Origin: Lachnospiraceae bacterium
GTDB lineage: Bacteria; Bacillota; Clostridia; Lachnospirales; Lachnospiraceae
DNA length: 37,649 nucleotides
Direction: 5' to 3'
NCBI GenBank assembly: GCA_029067805.1
Contig: JAIEDW010000222.1
Coordinates: forward strand, 1-37,649
Shown: piece after piece, positions 8,632 through 17,506 of the stretch
How positions within the stretch are numbered: the first letter of the stretch is position 1
Layout: each line of letters begins with the position of its first letter
The notes under the pieces: model-generated
Told to the model about the DNA's origin: nothing
Databases searched by the model: none
The model's input: only the letters and a program-made list of their open reading frames with translations
Program-made: the position numbers and the translations under genes

Positions 8632-9355
8632 ATACGTTCGCTTCTTTCGATTTTCCAAGATAAGCCGCTTTGATTTCCTCATTCTCCGCCAGCTCTTTTC
8701 CGGTACCGCTGAGCGTAATTCTGCCTGTTTCCATAACATACGCCCGATGCGCCGCTTTCAGCGCCATATTTGCATTCTGCTCAACCAGCAAAATCGTCAC
8801 GCCCTGTTTGTTGATTTCACGGATAATGTCAAATACGCCCTGAACGATGATTGGAGCAAGGCCAAGGGAAGGCTCGTCCATCATGATCAGTTTCGGTCTG
8901 CTCATCAACGCTCTTCCGATTGCCAGCATCTGCTGTTCACCGCCCGACAACGTACCCGCAAGCTGCCACGAACGCTCCTTCAATCTGGGGAACAGATCGT
9001 ACACCCATTTGATATCTTCATCCAACGCATCTTTTCTCATATACGCGCCGATCTTTAAATTTTCAAGCACAGTAAGGTCCGAAAAAACGCGCCGTCCCTC
9101 GGGAACAAGCGTAATTCCTTCAACTACAATTCGATCGGTAGGCAGCGATGCGATCTCTTTTTCGTTAAACAAAATACTGCCGCTCTCCGGTTTCTCCAAT
9201 CCGACGATGGAACGCAGCGTAGAACTTTTTCCCGCGCCGTTTGCGCCGATCAAGGTCACGATTTCTCCCTCTTCCACATGAAACGAGATGTCCTTTACTG
9301 CCTTAATTCCTCCGTAGGATACATTCAAATCCTTAATTTCCAATATACTACTCAT
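8630..9355 (-). CDS. livF: Branched-chain amino acid ABC transporter ATP-binding protein LivF
   Basis: GANGAGKSS Walker A, LSGGEQQMLAIGRALM signature, PKLIMMDEPSLGLAP; start set at MSSILEIKDL, upstream ORF extension overlaps livG. Confidence 0.95.
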   Translation of the reverse strand: MSSILEIKDLNVSYGGIKAVKDISFHVEEGEIVTLIGANGAGKSSTLRSIVGLEKPESGSILFNEKEIASLPTDRIVVEGITLVPEGRRVFSDLTVLENLKIGAYMRKDALDEDIKWVYDLFPRLKERSWQLAGTLSGGEQQMLAIGRALMSRPKLIMMDEPSLGLAPIIVQGVFDIIREINKQGVTILLVEQNANMALKAAHRAYVMETGRITLSGTGKELAENEEIKAAYLGKSKEANV

Positions 9356-10229
9356 CCTGTGCACCCCCCAGATAAGCCTCGATAACCCTCGGATTGTTGC
9401 GGACCTCCTCCGGCGTTCCCTCAGCGATGGATTTTCCGAAATCCAGCACATAAATCCTGTCGGAAATCTCCATAACCAAATCCATATGATGTTCAATCAT
9501 AAATATCGTCAATCCAAACTCATCGCGAATCCGTCCGATAAACTGTGTCAATTCAAGCGTTTCCTGTGGATTCATACCCGCCGCCGGCTCGTCCAAAAGC
9601 AAAAGCTCCGGCTTTGTCGCAAGCGCACGCGCAATCTCCAAATGACGCTGCTTTCCGTAAGGAAGCGAAGTTGCAAGCTCATCACGCACGTCTTCAAGCT
9701 CCATAATTTTTAAAAGCTCCTCCGATTCCTTGCGCATCTGCGCCTCTTCCTTTGCATTTAGTCGGAACGTTGCCGTAAAAATATTGCTGGTGCGAAGCAT
9801 ATGTTTTGCAATCAAAATATTTTCAAACACGGTCTGACTTTTAAACAAACGTATATTCTGAAACGTTCTTGCAATCCCAAGCTTTGTTACTTTATCCGGC
9901 GTCGGCGCCATAACGTGCTTTCCCGCATACAATGTGGCATTTTCCCCTTGATAAAGTTTTTTCATCTTTCCTTGAGGCGTATTTTGAATGATCTTATTTC
10001 CTTTATAATAAATCGCACCGTTCGTTGGCGCATAAACACCCGTGATTACATTAAATGCCGTTGTCTTTCCCGCACCGTTGGGACCGATCAGGGAAATGAT
10101 CTCACCCTTGCCAACCTTCAAACTTACATTATCCACAGCGACCACGCCGCCAAACTGCATAGTTATATTTTCCAACTGCAGCACAATGTTCTCATTTTTT
10201 CCTGTTTTATCATTGCTCATGGGTATCAC
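9348..10229 (-). CDS. livG: Branched-chain amino acid ABC transporter ATP-binding protein LivG
   Basis: GPNGAGKTT Walker A, GIARTFQNIRLF, LLLLDEPAAGMNPQE; start could be GTG 10229 or ATG 10220. Confidence 0.95.
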   Translation of the reverse strand: MIPMSNDKTGKNENIVLQLENITMQFGGVVAVDNVSLKVGKGEIISLIGPNGAGKTTAFNVITGVYAPTNGAIYYKGNKIIQNTPQGKMKKLYQGENATLYAGKHVMAPTPDKVTKLGIARTFQNIRLFKSQTVFENILIAKHMLRTSNIFTATFRLNAKEEAQMRKESEELLKIMELEDVRDELATSLPYGKQRHLEIARALATKPELLLLDEPAAGMNPQETLELTQFIGRIRDEFGLTIFMIEHHMDLVMEISDRIYVLDFGKSIAEGTPEEVRNNPRVIEAYLGGAQDE

Positions 10230-11301
10230 CCGCCTTTTTCACGCTTTTTTTGCCAAACCGCTTTTGAAAGAAGTTGTAGCAACCCTCTACAGAAAATTCC
10301 CGCGTTCCCATAATGCCCTGTCGGTAGAACAATACCATCGCCATGATGACAATCGCAAAGACAACTTTTCGAAAGCCCGGACGCAGCAAAGGCACATGGA
10401 AACTGCCAATATATAAGTTTTCATTATCGAGAAAACGAAGCCACCATTCCGAACATGCGATAAACAAGAACGAACTGATGCAGCTTCCCGTCACGGAGCC
10501 GATACCGCCGATTACTACAATTAACAAAATCTCGTAAGTCATCGCGGACTTAAACATCGATGCCTGTATCGTCGTCTGATACATCGCAAGCAGTCCTCCC
10601 GAAACTCCGGCAAAGAAGGAACTGATCACAAACGCAAGACGCTTGTGATGCGCAAGATTGATTCCCATTGCCTCCGCCGCAATCTCATCGTCGCGGATCG
10701 CCTTAAATGCGCGGCCATACGTCGAATTGATCAACAGCACAATCAGCGCAATGCAAATTCCCGACACGATAAACGGATACAGCACGGAGTGAAACGTCGG
10801 AAAACTTCTAAGCAGATTGGATCCGTTCGTTACGGGTCCCAATTTATCCCACTGGAAAACCGCGCGGATAATTTCCGCAAATCCCAGCGTCGCAATCGCA
10901 AGGTAATCACTTTTGAGACGCAGCACAGGAAGTCCGATCAAAAAGGCAAATATCGCTGCCACGAGTCCACCCGCAATCAAAGCAATCGGAACTGGAAGCG
11001 CAAAATTGATAATTCCGCCGTTATAATACTGATAAACGCTTGCTCTTGATGCTGACGGAATCGTCAAAATCGCATATGTATATGCCCCTAAGAGCATGAA
11101 TCCCGCTTGTCCCAGTGAAAACAATCCGGTAAATCCGTTTAAGAGATTCATGGACACTGCCACCAACGCATAAATAGCGCCTTTTTTTAATACGGTAAAA
11201 AGCATAGATCCGGAGGGCAATACTTGTTCAAGAATAAAAAGTATGATCAGCAACGCGGCAATCAGACCGACGTTCCATGTTATTTTTTTTGTTTTACTCA
11301 T
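10210..11301 (-). CDS. livM: Branched-chain amino acid ABC transporter permease LivM
   Basis: Polytopic; LNGFTGLFSLGQAGFMLLGAYTYA and AFKAIRDDEIAAEAMGI motifs; syntenic in liv operon. Confidence 0.94.
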   Translation of the reverse strand: MSKTKKITWNVGLIAALLIILFILEQVLPSGSMLFTVLKKGAIYALVAVSMNLLNGFTGLFSLGQAGFMLLGAYTYAILTIPSASRASVYQYYNGGIINFALPVPIALIAGGLVAAIFAFLIGLPVLRLKSDYLAIATLGFAEIIRAVFQWDKLGPVTNGSNLLRSFPTFHSVLYPFIVSGICIALIVLLINSTYGRAFKAIRDDEIAAEAMGINLAHHKRLAFVISSFFAGVSGGLLAMYQTTIQASMFKSAMTYEILLIVVIGGIGSVTGSCISSFLFIACSEWWLRFLDNENLYIGSFHVPLLRPGFRKVVFAIVIMAMVLFYRQGIMGTREFSVEGCYNFFQKRFGKKSVKKAGDTHEQ

Positions 11302-11315
11302 TTTCCGCCTCCTCC

Positions 11316-12200
11316 TTATACTTTATCCGTCGCTTTTTCGCCAAACAGTCCTGTAGGTTTTGCAATTAAAATAATGATTAAGAGGGCAAAAGTAAATGCA
11401 TCGGAAAAAGTCGTAAGCCCCAACCCTTTCATGATATTTTCACAAATTCCTATGATAAATGCACCAATAACTGCCCCCGGTATGGAACCGATTCCGCCAA
11501 ATACCGCCGCTACAAAGGCTTTCAATCCCGGCATCGCGCCGACAGTCGGTGTCACTCCTGTATAATTGGTAAAGAACAAAAGGCTTCCAACTGCTGCCAG
11601 AAACGTACCGATAACAAACGTCATGCTGACAACGGAATTAATCTTGATTCCCATAAGCTGCGATGTTTCAAAGTCTCTGGAAGCCGCACGCATCGCCATA
11701 CCGATTTTCGTATACTTAATCAGCAGCACCAAAATGACAACCAGTATGATTGTAAGGATCGGCGTGATCACCGTAACACGCTTCGTGGTCGTACCGAAAA
11801 TTGTTATGGTATCGCTAATCCAAGGAATTGCGGGATACTGCTGCGAAAGTCCGCCTGTTACATACAACGCAAGATTTTGTAAAAGATAGGAAACACCGAT
11901 CGCAGAAATCATTATGGACATACGCGGAGCGCTCCGAAGCGGCTTATACGCCACACGCTCTACCGTAAAACCGATTATTACTGTCACTACGATCATCAGC
12001 GGAATCGCTATGTACATTGGCATCACGGTAGCCGAATATACAAGCAACAGTCCCGCTACCATGAAAATATCACCATGTGCAAAGTTAATCAGACGCAAGA
12101 TTCCATAGACCATTGTATAGCCGATTGCAATCAGTGCATACTGACCTCCTACTGATATTCCTGCCATCAGATACGGCAGATTTCTTGAAATCCAATCCAT
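11316..12200 (-). CDS. livH: Branched-chain amino acid ABC transporter permease LivH
   Basis: GGQYALIAIGYTMVYGILRLINFAHGDIFMVAGL; GIGSIPGAVIGAFIIGI. Confidence 0.95.
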   Translation of the reverse strand: MDWISRNLPYLMAGISVGGQYALIAIGYTMVYGILRLINFAHGDIFMVAGLLLVYSATVMPMYIAIPLMIVVTVIIGFTVERVAYKPLRSAPRMSIMISAIGVSYLLQNLALYVTGGLSQQYPAIPWISDTITIFGTTTKRVTVITPILTIILVVILVLLIKYTKIGMAMRAASRDFETSQLMGIKINSVVSMTFVIGTFLAAVGSLLFFTNYTGVTPTVGAMPGLKAFVAAVFGGIGSIPGAVIGAFIIGICENIMKGLGLTTFSDAFTFALLIIILIAKPTGLFGEKATDKV

Positions 12201-12240
12201 AATGTTCCCCCATTCTTTCTCTCTCTACAAAAATAGGCAA

Positions 12241-12266
12241 GGCGGGAGAGTAACGCTTCCCCCGCC
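12241..12266 (-). promoter_or_regulatory. GC-rich hairpin between livK and livH (attenuator/stability element)
   Basis: GGCGGG...CCCGCC stem; on minus strand followed by TTGCCTATTTTTG. Confidence 0.55.
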
Positions 12267-12284
12267 ATTAGGTATCTCAGATTA

Positions 12285-13490
12285 TTATTTTACACCCTGA
12301 ACGGCTACGAAATCCCATGCGCCTGTTTCCGTGTTTGCGCATTTTACATAAGCCACATCACGAAGTGCATCTCCTGTTTCGTTAAATGCAATATCTCCGG
12401 ATACACCGGTATAAGTAACCTTCCAAAGCGCCTCATTTACTGCTGCAGGATCTGTTGAGCCCGCTGCTTTAAGCGCCTCCAACGCTACATAATACGCATC
12501 ATAACCCATCGCGGTTACGGCTGCGATCGTATCATCACCGCCATTGTTTGCCTTTGCGGTAGAGTCCGAATTAATCCAGTCCTTAATACCGTTATCAAAC
12601 TCTGTGTTACCGCCTTCCTGATAGAACGTCGTAACATAAATCTGAACATCTTTTCCTGATGCTGCATTTAAGATAACGTTGGAATCCCATGTATCACCTG
12701 CCATGAGAGGGATATTAAGTCCCTGTGCTGCCGACTGCTCAATAATAAGCGCTGCCGCTTCTGTTGAAACCGGTGCAAAGAATACATCTGCGCCTGCGTT
12801 TTTCGCAGAAGTGATATAGGAAATAAAGTCGCTGTTACCTTCTTGGAACGTTTCTTCAACAACTTCGCCGCCAAGAGCTACAAACGCCTCTTTGAAATAA
12901 TGTCCAAGACCTGTAGAATAATCATCACCGAGCTTTGTTAAAATATAAGCCTTCTTTGCGGAAAAGTTCTCGTTCGCAAAGTTTGCAAGTACCGTACCCT
13001 GGAACGGATCAAGGAAACAGATACGGAAATAATGGGTATTTCCCTCTGTAACCTGCGGATTTGTACAAGTTACGCCGATTGCCGGAATTCCCGCGTCTTT
13101 AAATACGTCCGAAGCCGCAATGGATACACCCGAACCGTAAGAACCGAGCACTACCGATACATTGGAACCTACAAGGGAAGATGCCGCAGACGGTCCTTTG
13201 TCGTTTGAAGACTCATTGTCTACGATCTCTAACTCTACCTTGTACTCTTCTCCGCCAATCTCCACGGTAGGCGTCTTTGAGTTTGCATACTGCATACCCA
13301 GCGTTTCCTGCTTGCCGCCCGCACCGTTATCTCCGGATGCCGGCTCGTATACACCAATTTTTACTACCTTTGCGCCATCGTTGGATGATCCTGTCGATGC
13401 CGCATTGTTGTTACCGCTTCCGCCACAGCCTGTCAACATTGTGCCGACCATTGCCGCAGTGAGAGCAAATGCCAATACTCGTTTTTTCAT
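12285..13490 (-). CDS. livK: Branched-chain amino acid ABC transporter substrate-binding lipoprotein
   Basis: Lipobox MVGTMLTGCGG; KIGVYEPASGDNGAGGKQETLGMQYA periplasmic-binding fold; operon context. Confidence 0.93.
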   Translation of the reverse strand: MKKRVLAFALTAAMVGTMLTGCGGSGNNNAASTGSSNDGAKVVKIGVYEPASGDNGAGGKQETLGMQYANSKTPTVEIGGEEYKVELEIVDNESSNDKGPSAASSLVGSNVSVVLGSYGSGVSIAASDVFKDAGIPAIGVTCTNPQVTEGNTHYFRICFLDPFQGTVLANFANENFSAKKAYILTKLGDDYSTGLGHYFKEAFVALGGEVVEETFQEGNSDFISYITSAKNAGADVFFAPVSTEAAALIIEQSAAQGLNIPLMAGDTWDSNVILNAASGKDVQIYVTTFYQEGGNTEFDNGIKDWINSDSTAKANNGGDDTIAAVTAMGYDAYYVALEALKAAGSTDPAAVNEALWKVTYTGVSGDIAFNETGDALRDVAYVKCANTETGAWDFVAVQGVK

Positions 13491-13562
13491 AATTTAATCC
13501 TCCTCCTATTCGTACACTTGTTAAAACTTGCACAAACCAGTACAAGTCTAAATACGCCTTAC

Positions 13563-13591
13563 AGTATAACATATGATTTACGGGATTTCAA
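13563..13591 (-). promoter_or_regulatory. Promoter of liv operon
   Basis: Minus strand TTGAAA - 17 bp - TATACT; AGGAGGAGG RBS before livK. Confidence 0.7.
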
Positions 13592-13676
13592 GGAAAATCG
13601 CTTTGTTAAGTTAATAATTTATCAATTTAACAGGGTAAAGCCCTCGCTGCAAACTGCTTTTTGATTCGTTGCTCAC

Positions 13677-13713
13677 AAAAAAAGTATTTGAAAAACGTTT
13701 CCAAATACTTTTT
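13677..13713 (-). terminator. Rho-independent terminator of MGMT-like gene
   Basis: AAAAAGTATTTG ... CAAATACTTTTT stem; minus-strand T7 run follows. Confidence 0.8.
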
Positions 13714-13725
13714 AAATAGCAATAT

Positions 13726-14043
13726 TTAATAAACAGGACGTTCCCACTGGTACCGCTTCATATCCACATATCCATCGATAAATTCCACGCCCTCCGCTTT
13801 TAAGAGTTCAACCTGTCGGTTGCCGCCACCAAATGCAAACGCGTCCGACACCTTGCCCTCCTTATTGACAACGCGGTAGCAGGGAATGTTGTCGGGATCG
13901 GGGTTGACATGCAGTGCATATCCGACCACTCTCGCCCACCGCTTATTACCCGCAATCGCCGCAATCTGACCGTAAGTTGCCACTTGACCGTACGGGATTT
14001 GCTTTACGACTTCATATATTTTTTCAAATGTTGACTGTTCCAT
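13726..14043 (-). CDS. MGMT family protein (methyltransferase/alkyltransferase-like), PCYR variant
   Basis: IPYGQVATYGQIAAIAGNKRWARVVGYALHVNP...IPCYRVVNKEGKVSDAFAFGG; start set at MEQSTFEKIYEVV. Confidence 0.9.
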   Translation of the reverse strand: MEQSTFEKIYEVVKQIPYGQVATYGQIAAIAGNKRWARVVGYALHVNPDPDNIPCYRVVNKEGKVSDAFAFGGGNRQVELLKAEGVEFIDGYVDMKRYQWERPVY

Positions 14044-14095
14044 GAGATGTTTTGCCTTTCTATTTTCGTTTGCTCGCATTTAAGTTTTTATTATA

Positions 14096-14680
14096 CTACT
14101 GTTTCTGTCCCATAAAAAGAGCTTTGTACCTCGCTTCATAAAAGTCATCTGCAATCTTCTCAATTTCCTTAGTCGGTATCTCCGCAATATTCCCCAAGAA
14201 TTTCTCCCGCAAAGCCGCTATTTTTGCACTCGATTTCTCCAATGCGATTTTCGCCTCATACTCCTCATCCAACCACGCAATCTCTTCCTCCATTGTAGCA
14301 GATGTTCCGTCCGGTTTAAAATAATACACAGTGGGATCTTCATATCGCTTTTCAATCTCCGCATACAGCTTGGCATAGGCAGAGCCGGCGGCATTGATCA
14401 CATCTTTGTATTCATACGCTCCTTTTTCTTCCCTGATGCCTTTCAAAATGTCTGCCATCGTATCGGAAAGCTTTGTTACACTTCGGCACACGGTATGCTT
14501 CAAGCGATTCTCAATTTCCGCCCTATTCTTTTTCGGGTCAAAACCTACTTGTTGTTTAAAAACATTCTGTGCATTATCCGCCTTATTCAATTTTTGCTCA
14601 TAAAAACAACGCGCAGATTCCCTGCTTATTTCAGAACTTATATTCACATTATAAGCATTTCCACCAATTTTGATTGCCAT
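14096..14680 (-). CDS. Hypothetical protein (helical, charged)
   Basis: Open ORF, 194 aa, same strand as neighbours, no recognised domain. Confidence 0.7.
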   Translation of the reverse strand: MAIKIGGNAYNVNISSEISRESARCFYEQKLNKADNAQNVFKQQVGFDPKKNRAEIENRLKHTVCRSVTKLSDTMADILKGIREEKGAYEYKDVINAAGSAYAKLYAEIEKRYEDPTVYYFKPDGTSATMEEEIAWLDEEYEAKIALEKSSAKIAALREKFLGNIAEIPTKEIEKIADDFYEARYKALFMGQKQ

Positions 14681-14937
14681 TCTTCCATCCCTCTATTCTC
14701 ACAAACTTTTTAAAGTAAATAAGGATAATCCTTAAATTTGCAGCTCTTAATTAAAATATCGGATTTTTCCGAATTTAACTAATAGATATTCCATAAAAGG
14801 CTGATTTAACAACGCAATCGGGCGGAAATGTATTCTCAATATTTGACTGCATAGAACACGTAGATTCGCCATTTTGCATATAAAATTTAACTGCTTCCGA
14901 GAAAGTAATAGGAAAGATTTTCCTAATACACCTTAAT

Positions 14938-14989
14938 AAAAAAACAGAAGCCCTTCCATTTTATGGAATAAAAGCTCCTGTCTTTTTTC
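14938..14989 (-). terminator. Terminator downstream of GH28 gene
   Basis: Minus strand ACAGGAGC...TTCCATaaaATGGAA...GCTTCTGTTTTTTT. Confidence 0.75.
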
Positions 14990-15019
14990 AACAAAACTTT
15001 TAAACGATCCCTTATGTCT

Positions 15020-16393
15020 CTATTCTCCGTATACAATCCGCCCACAATTTGTAATCTTTTTCTCTACATTCGCCACGATGCTTGAATTCTCAATCACAAT
15101 ATTGTCAATTACTGGAAGACCATCGGTTTCTCCAACAATCTCAAACGCGCCAAGGTCAATTCCTTCCGCTTTTAAGCCGTATTCTGCGCCGCTGCAGATA
15201 ATATTTTTCAAGGTGATATTTCTGAAATAAGGGATATCGTCCGCTTTCACTACCGCTGCCTTCTGCGCTGACTCACGGTAATCAAGCACATACGCCATGG
15301 TAAAGATAATCGCTTCTTTCTCGATATCCATCATCTGTATTCCGTCAAGCGTGATATCCTCAACCACACCGCCTCTGCCGATCGCCGACTTAAAGCGGAT
15401 ACCGACATCTGTTCCGATAAAGGTACAGTTTTTGACTTCAACGTTTCTCACGCCGCGTGACATTTCACTTCCGACCACGAAACCGCCGTGTCCGTGATAA
15501 ACAGTGCAGTTGCTTATCCGCACATACTCTGTCGGAACCTTAATCTGTCTTGCCTTTTCGCCCTTTCCGGACTTCATGCAGATCGCATCGTCACCTACAT
15601 CGAAAGTGGTTCCCGTTATCTCCGCATATTGACAGGATTCCAGATCAAGTCCGTCCCCGTTTTGCGCATAGTAAGGATTTCTTATATTTGCATTCTTAAT
15701 GGTAACGTGCCGGCAAAAGCAAGGGTGCAGATTCCATGCCGGTGAATTTTGCAGTGTTACGTTTTCTATCAAAATATGATCGCACCGGTACAAACGCACC
15801 ATCACAGGGCGGAAGAAATCCCAGTATTTCTGCGCCGTATCGAGATTTTCCAATTCCGGCGAATTTTGCTTACTCATATTCCAACCGTCAAAGCTTGTCT
15901 TAGTGGGCAGCCATATCTGACCGTCTTTTTCCGTCACGGTATATTCCGATTTTTTGAGCAGAGCGTCCCACTGCCTCTGCGTCATCTTAAACTGCTTGAT
16001 CGGACGCCAAAGCTGACCGTTTCCGTCAATTGTTCCTGTTCCCGTAATCGCTATGTTTGACGCATTTTCCGCCGTAATCGGTGACTTTGCGCGGATACAC
16101 TCCATTCCTTCAAAATCCGACATGTAAAGCGGATATTCTTCCTCGTTTTTATCAAAGAGCAAAACCGCGCCGTTTTCCAAGTGCAAATCAATATTTGACT
16201 TTAATTCGATCGGACCTGTGAGCCAAATTCCGGCGGGAATCACGACTTTTCCGCCGCCCTCTGCATTTGCTTTTACAATCGCCGCATTGATTTCTTTCGT
16301 ATTGGATTTCGTACCTCCGTTCACAGCCCCGAAATCTTTGATATTGTACTCCCTGTCGGGAATTTTTGGTAATTCAACCGTAAAATCTTTCAT
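15020..16393 (-). CDS. Glycoside hydrolase family 28 (polygalacturonase-like), no signal peptide
   Basis: NGDGLDLES, VGDDAICMKSG, GHGGFVVGSEMS, IRFKSAIGRGG (GH28 motifs); YNIKDFGAVNGGTKSNTKEIN pectate-lyase-fold start. Confidence 0.93.
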   Translation of the reverse strand: MKDFTVELPKIPDREYNIKDFGAVNGGTKSNTKEINAAIVKANAEGGGKVVIPAGIWLTGPIELKSNIDLHLENGAVLLFDKNEEEYPLYMSDFEGMECIRAKSPITAENASNIAITGTGTIDGNGQLWRPIKQFKMTQRQWDALLKKSEYTVTEKDGQIWLPTKTSFDGWNMSKQNSPELENLDTAQKYWDFFRPVMVRLYRCDHILIENVTLQNSPAWNLHPCFCRHVTIKNANIRNPYYAQNGDGLDLESCQYAEITGTTFDVGDDAICMKSGKGEKARQIKVPTEYVRISNCTVYHGHGGFVVGSEMSRGVRNVEVKNCTFIGTDVGIRFKSAIGRGGVVEDITLDGIQMMDIEKEAIIFTMAYVLDYRESAQKAAVVKADDIPYFRNITLKNIICSGAEYGLKAEGIDLGAFEIVGETDGLPVIDNIVIENSSIVANVEKKITNCGRIVYGE

Positions 16394-16438
16394 TTTTGCT
16401 TTTGCTCCTTTCTCATGGAACGATTTTTTATCTCTTTC

Positions 16439-16467
16439 AGTATAAAGTAAAATCTGAGATTACGCAA
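16439..16467 (-). promoter_or_regulatory. Predicted promoter of GH28 gene
   Basis: Minus strand TTGCGT - 17 bp - TATACT. Confidence 0.45.
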
Positions 16468-16507
16468 TTTATTTAAACAATATCGTTTCAATTTCTACTG
16501 TCTTATT

Positions 16508-17425
16508 TTACACTATTTGAAGTCCTGCAAGCTGTTCTATCTCCGCAATACTGAGTTCAGAGCATTCCGCAATCTCCTCAATAGTCAACTTTCCCATTTT
16601 CAGTAAATTAATTACCATCTCTTTTTTGGCTTCATTTATGCCTTTATTTAAAATCTTTCGTGCCTCTGTTTCAATCAATGCTCCGCCCATAATATCACCT
16701 ATGCCTTTCTGCACATTCTCATACTTTTGAGTAATTGCTTTAATCACATCACCGGAAAGCTCTATAATTGTCCGTTTATCAAAGGCTCCTATCACTTCCC
16801 GTTTTTCCAGTTTATCAAGTCTTTCCAAAATACCCTGATATTCCGCTTTCAATTCCTCCAGTTTTTGCTCATTACTATTATACTGCGGAAACCCTTTCTC
16901 ATGTGAAAAAATATAGAATGGAATTAAAAGCAGTAACTGTTTTTCAAAAAGATCATCAAGGGAGTACGTCTGCACTTTCATAATCGGCACATCATATTGC
17001 ACTGTTCCACCCGGTGTCTTTATTACATACTGCATTTTATCCGGCATCTTTTTATAAGATCGAAGATACAGCGCTGCTGTATGAGGAAATGTTACTGTTA
17101 GCGCTTCTCTTGTAACCTCACCCTCGTCAAGCGCAATCTGTGCATCATATTCAAACAATCGCACCATAATCTTGCCGTCCGGAAAACCACTTTCACATTC
17201 TATATGATACTTTTTCTTTATCTTACCGTATATTGTAAAATTGGTATCCGTTATTCGTTCCTTATCTGCTGCATCCTGCTGATCGATAAAATGCTCATTG
17301 GGAAAAAATTTGATTTCTTCATTTCCCGTGTATTCTTCCTTAAAAATTTCATTAATCACCGGAATGATCAATTTTCGACAATCATTCAGAATTGTCCTAA
17401 ATGCTCCATCATATATGTTTCCCAT
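16508..17425 (-). CDS. Rpn family recombination-promoting nuclease / putative transposase (PD-(D/E)XK)
   Basis: NEHFIDQQDAADKERITDTNFTIYGKIKKKYHIECESG, DVPIMKVQTYSLDDLFEKQLLLLIPFYIF; start MGNIYDGAFRTIL with AGAGGAAAGGC RBS. Confidence 0.82.
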   Translation of the reverse strand: MGNIYDGAFRTILNDCRKLIIPVINEIFKEEYTGNEEIKFFPNEHFIDQQDAADKERITDTNFTIYGKIKKKYHIECESGFPDGKIMVRLFEYDAQIALDEGEVTREALTVTFPHTAALYLRSYKKMPDKMQYVIKTPGGTVQYDVPIMKVQTYSLDDLFEKQLLLLIPFYIFSHEKGFPQYNSNEQKLEELKAEYQGILERLDKLEKREVIGAFDKRTIIELSGDVIKAITQKYENVQKGIGDIMGGALIETEARKILNKGINEAKKEMVINLLKMGKLTIEEIAECSELSIAEIEQLAGLQIV

Positions 17426-17506
17426 GCCTTTCCTCTCTCGTTCTACGACTTCATCATACCATTTTCTGACCGCAAATACAAGCAATTCCCTATGCTTGTT
17501 TCCCTA

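Noticed and set aside
9801-10313. 170-aa plus-strand ORF
   Set aside because: Antisense to livG and livM, both with clear ABC motifs.
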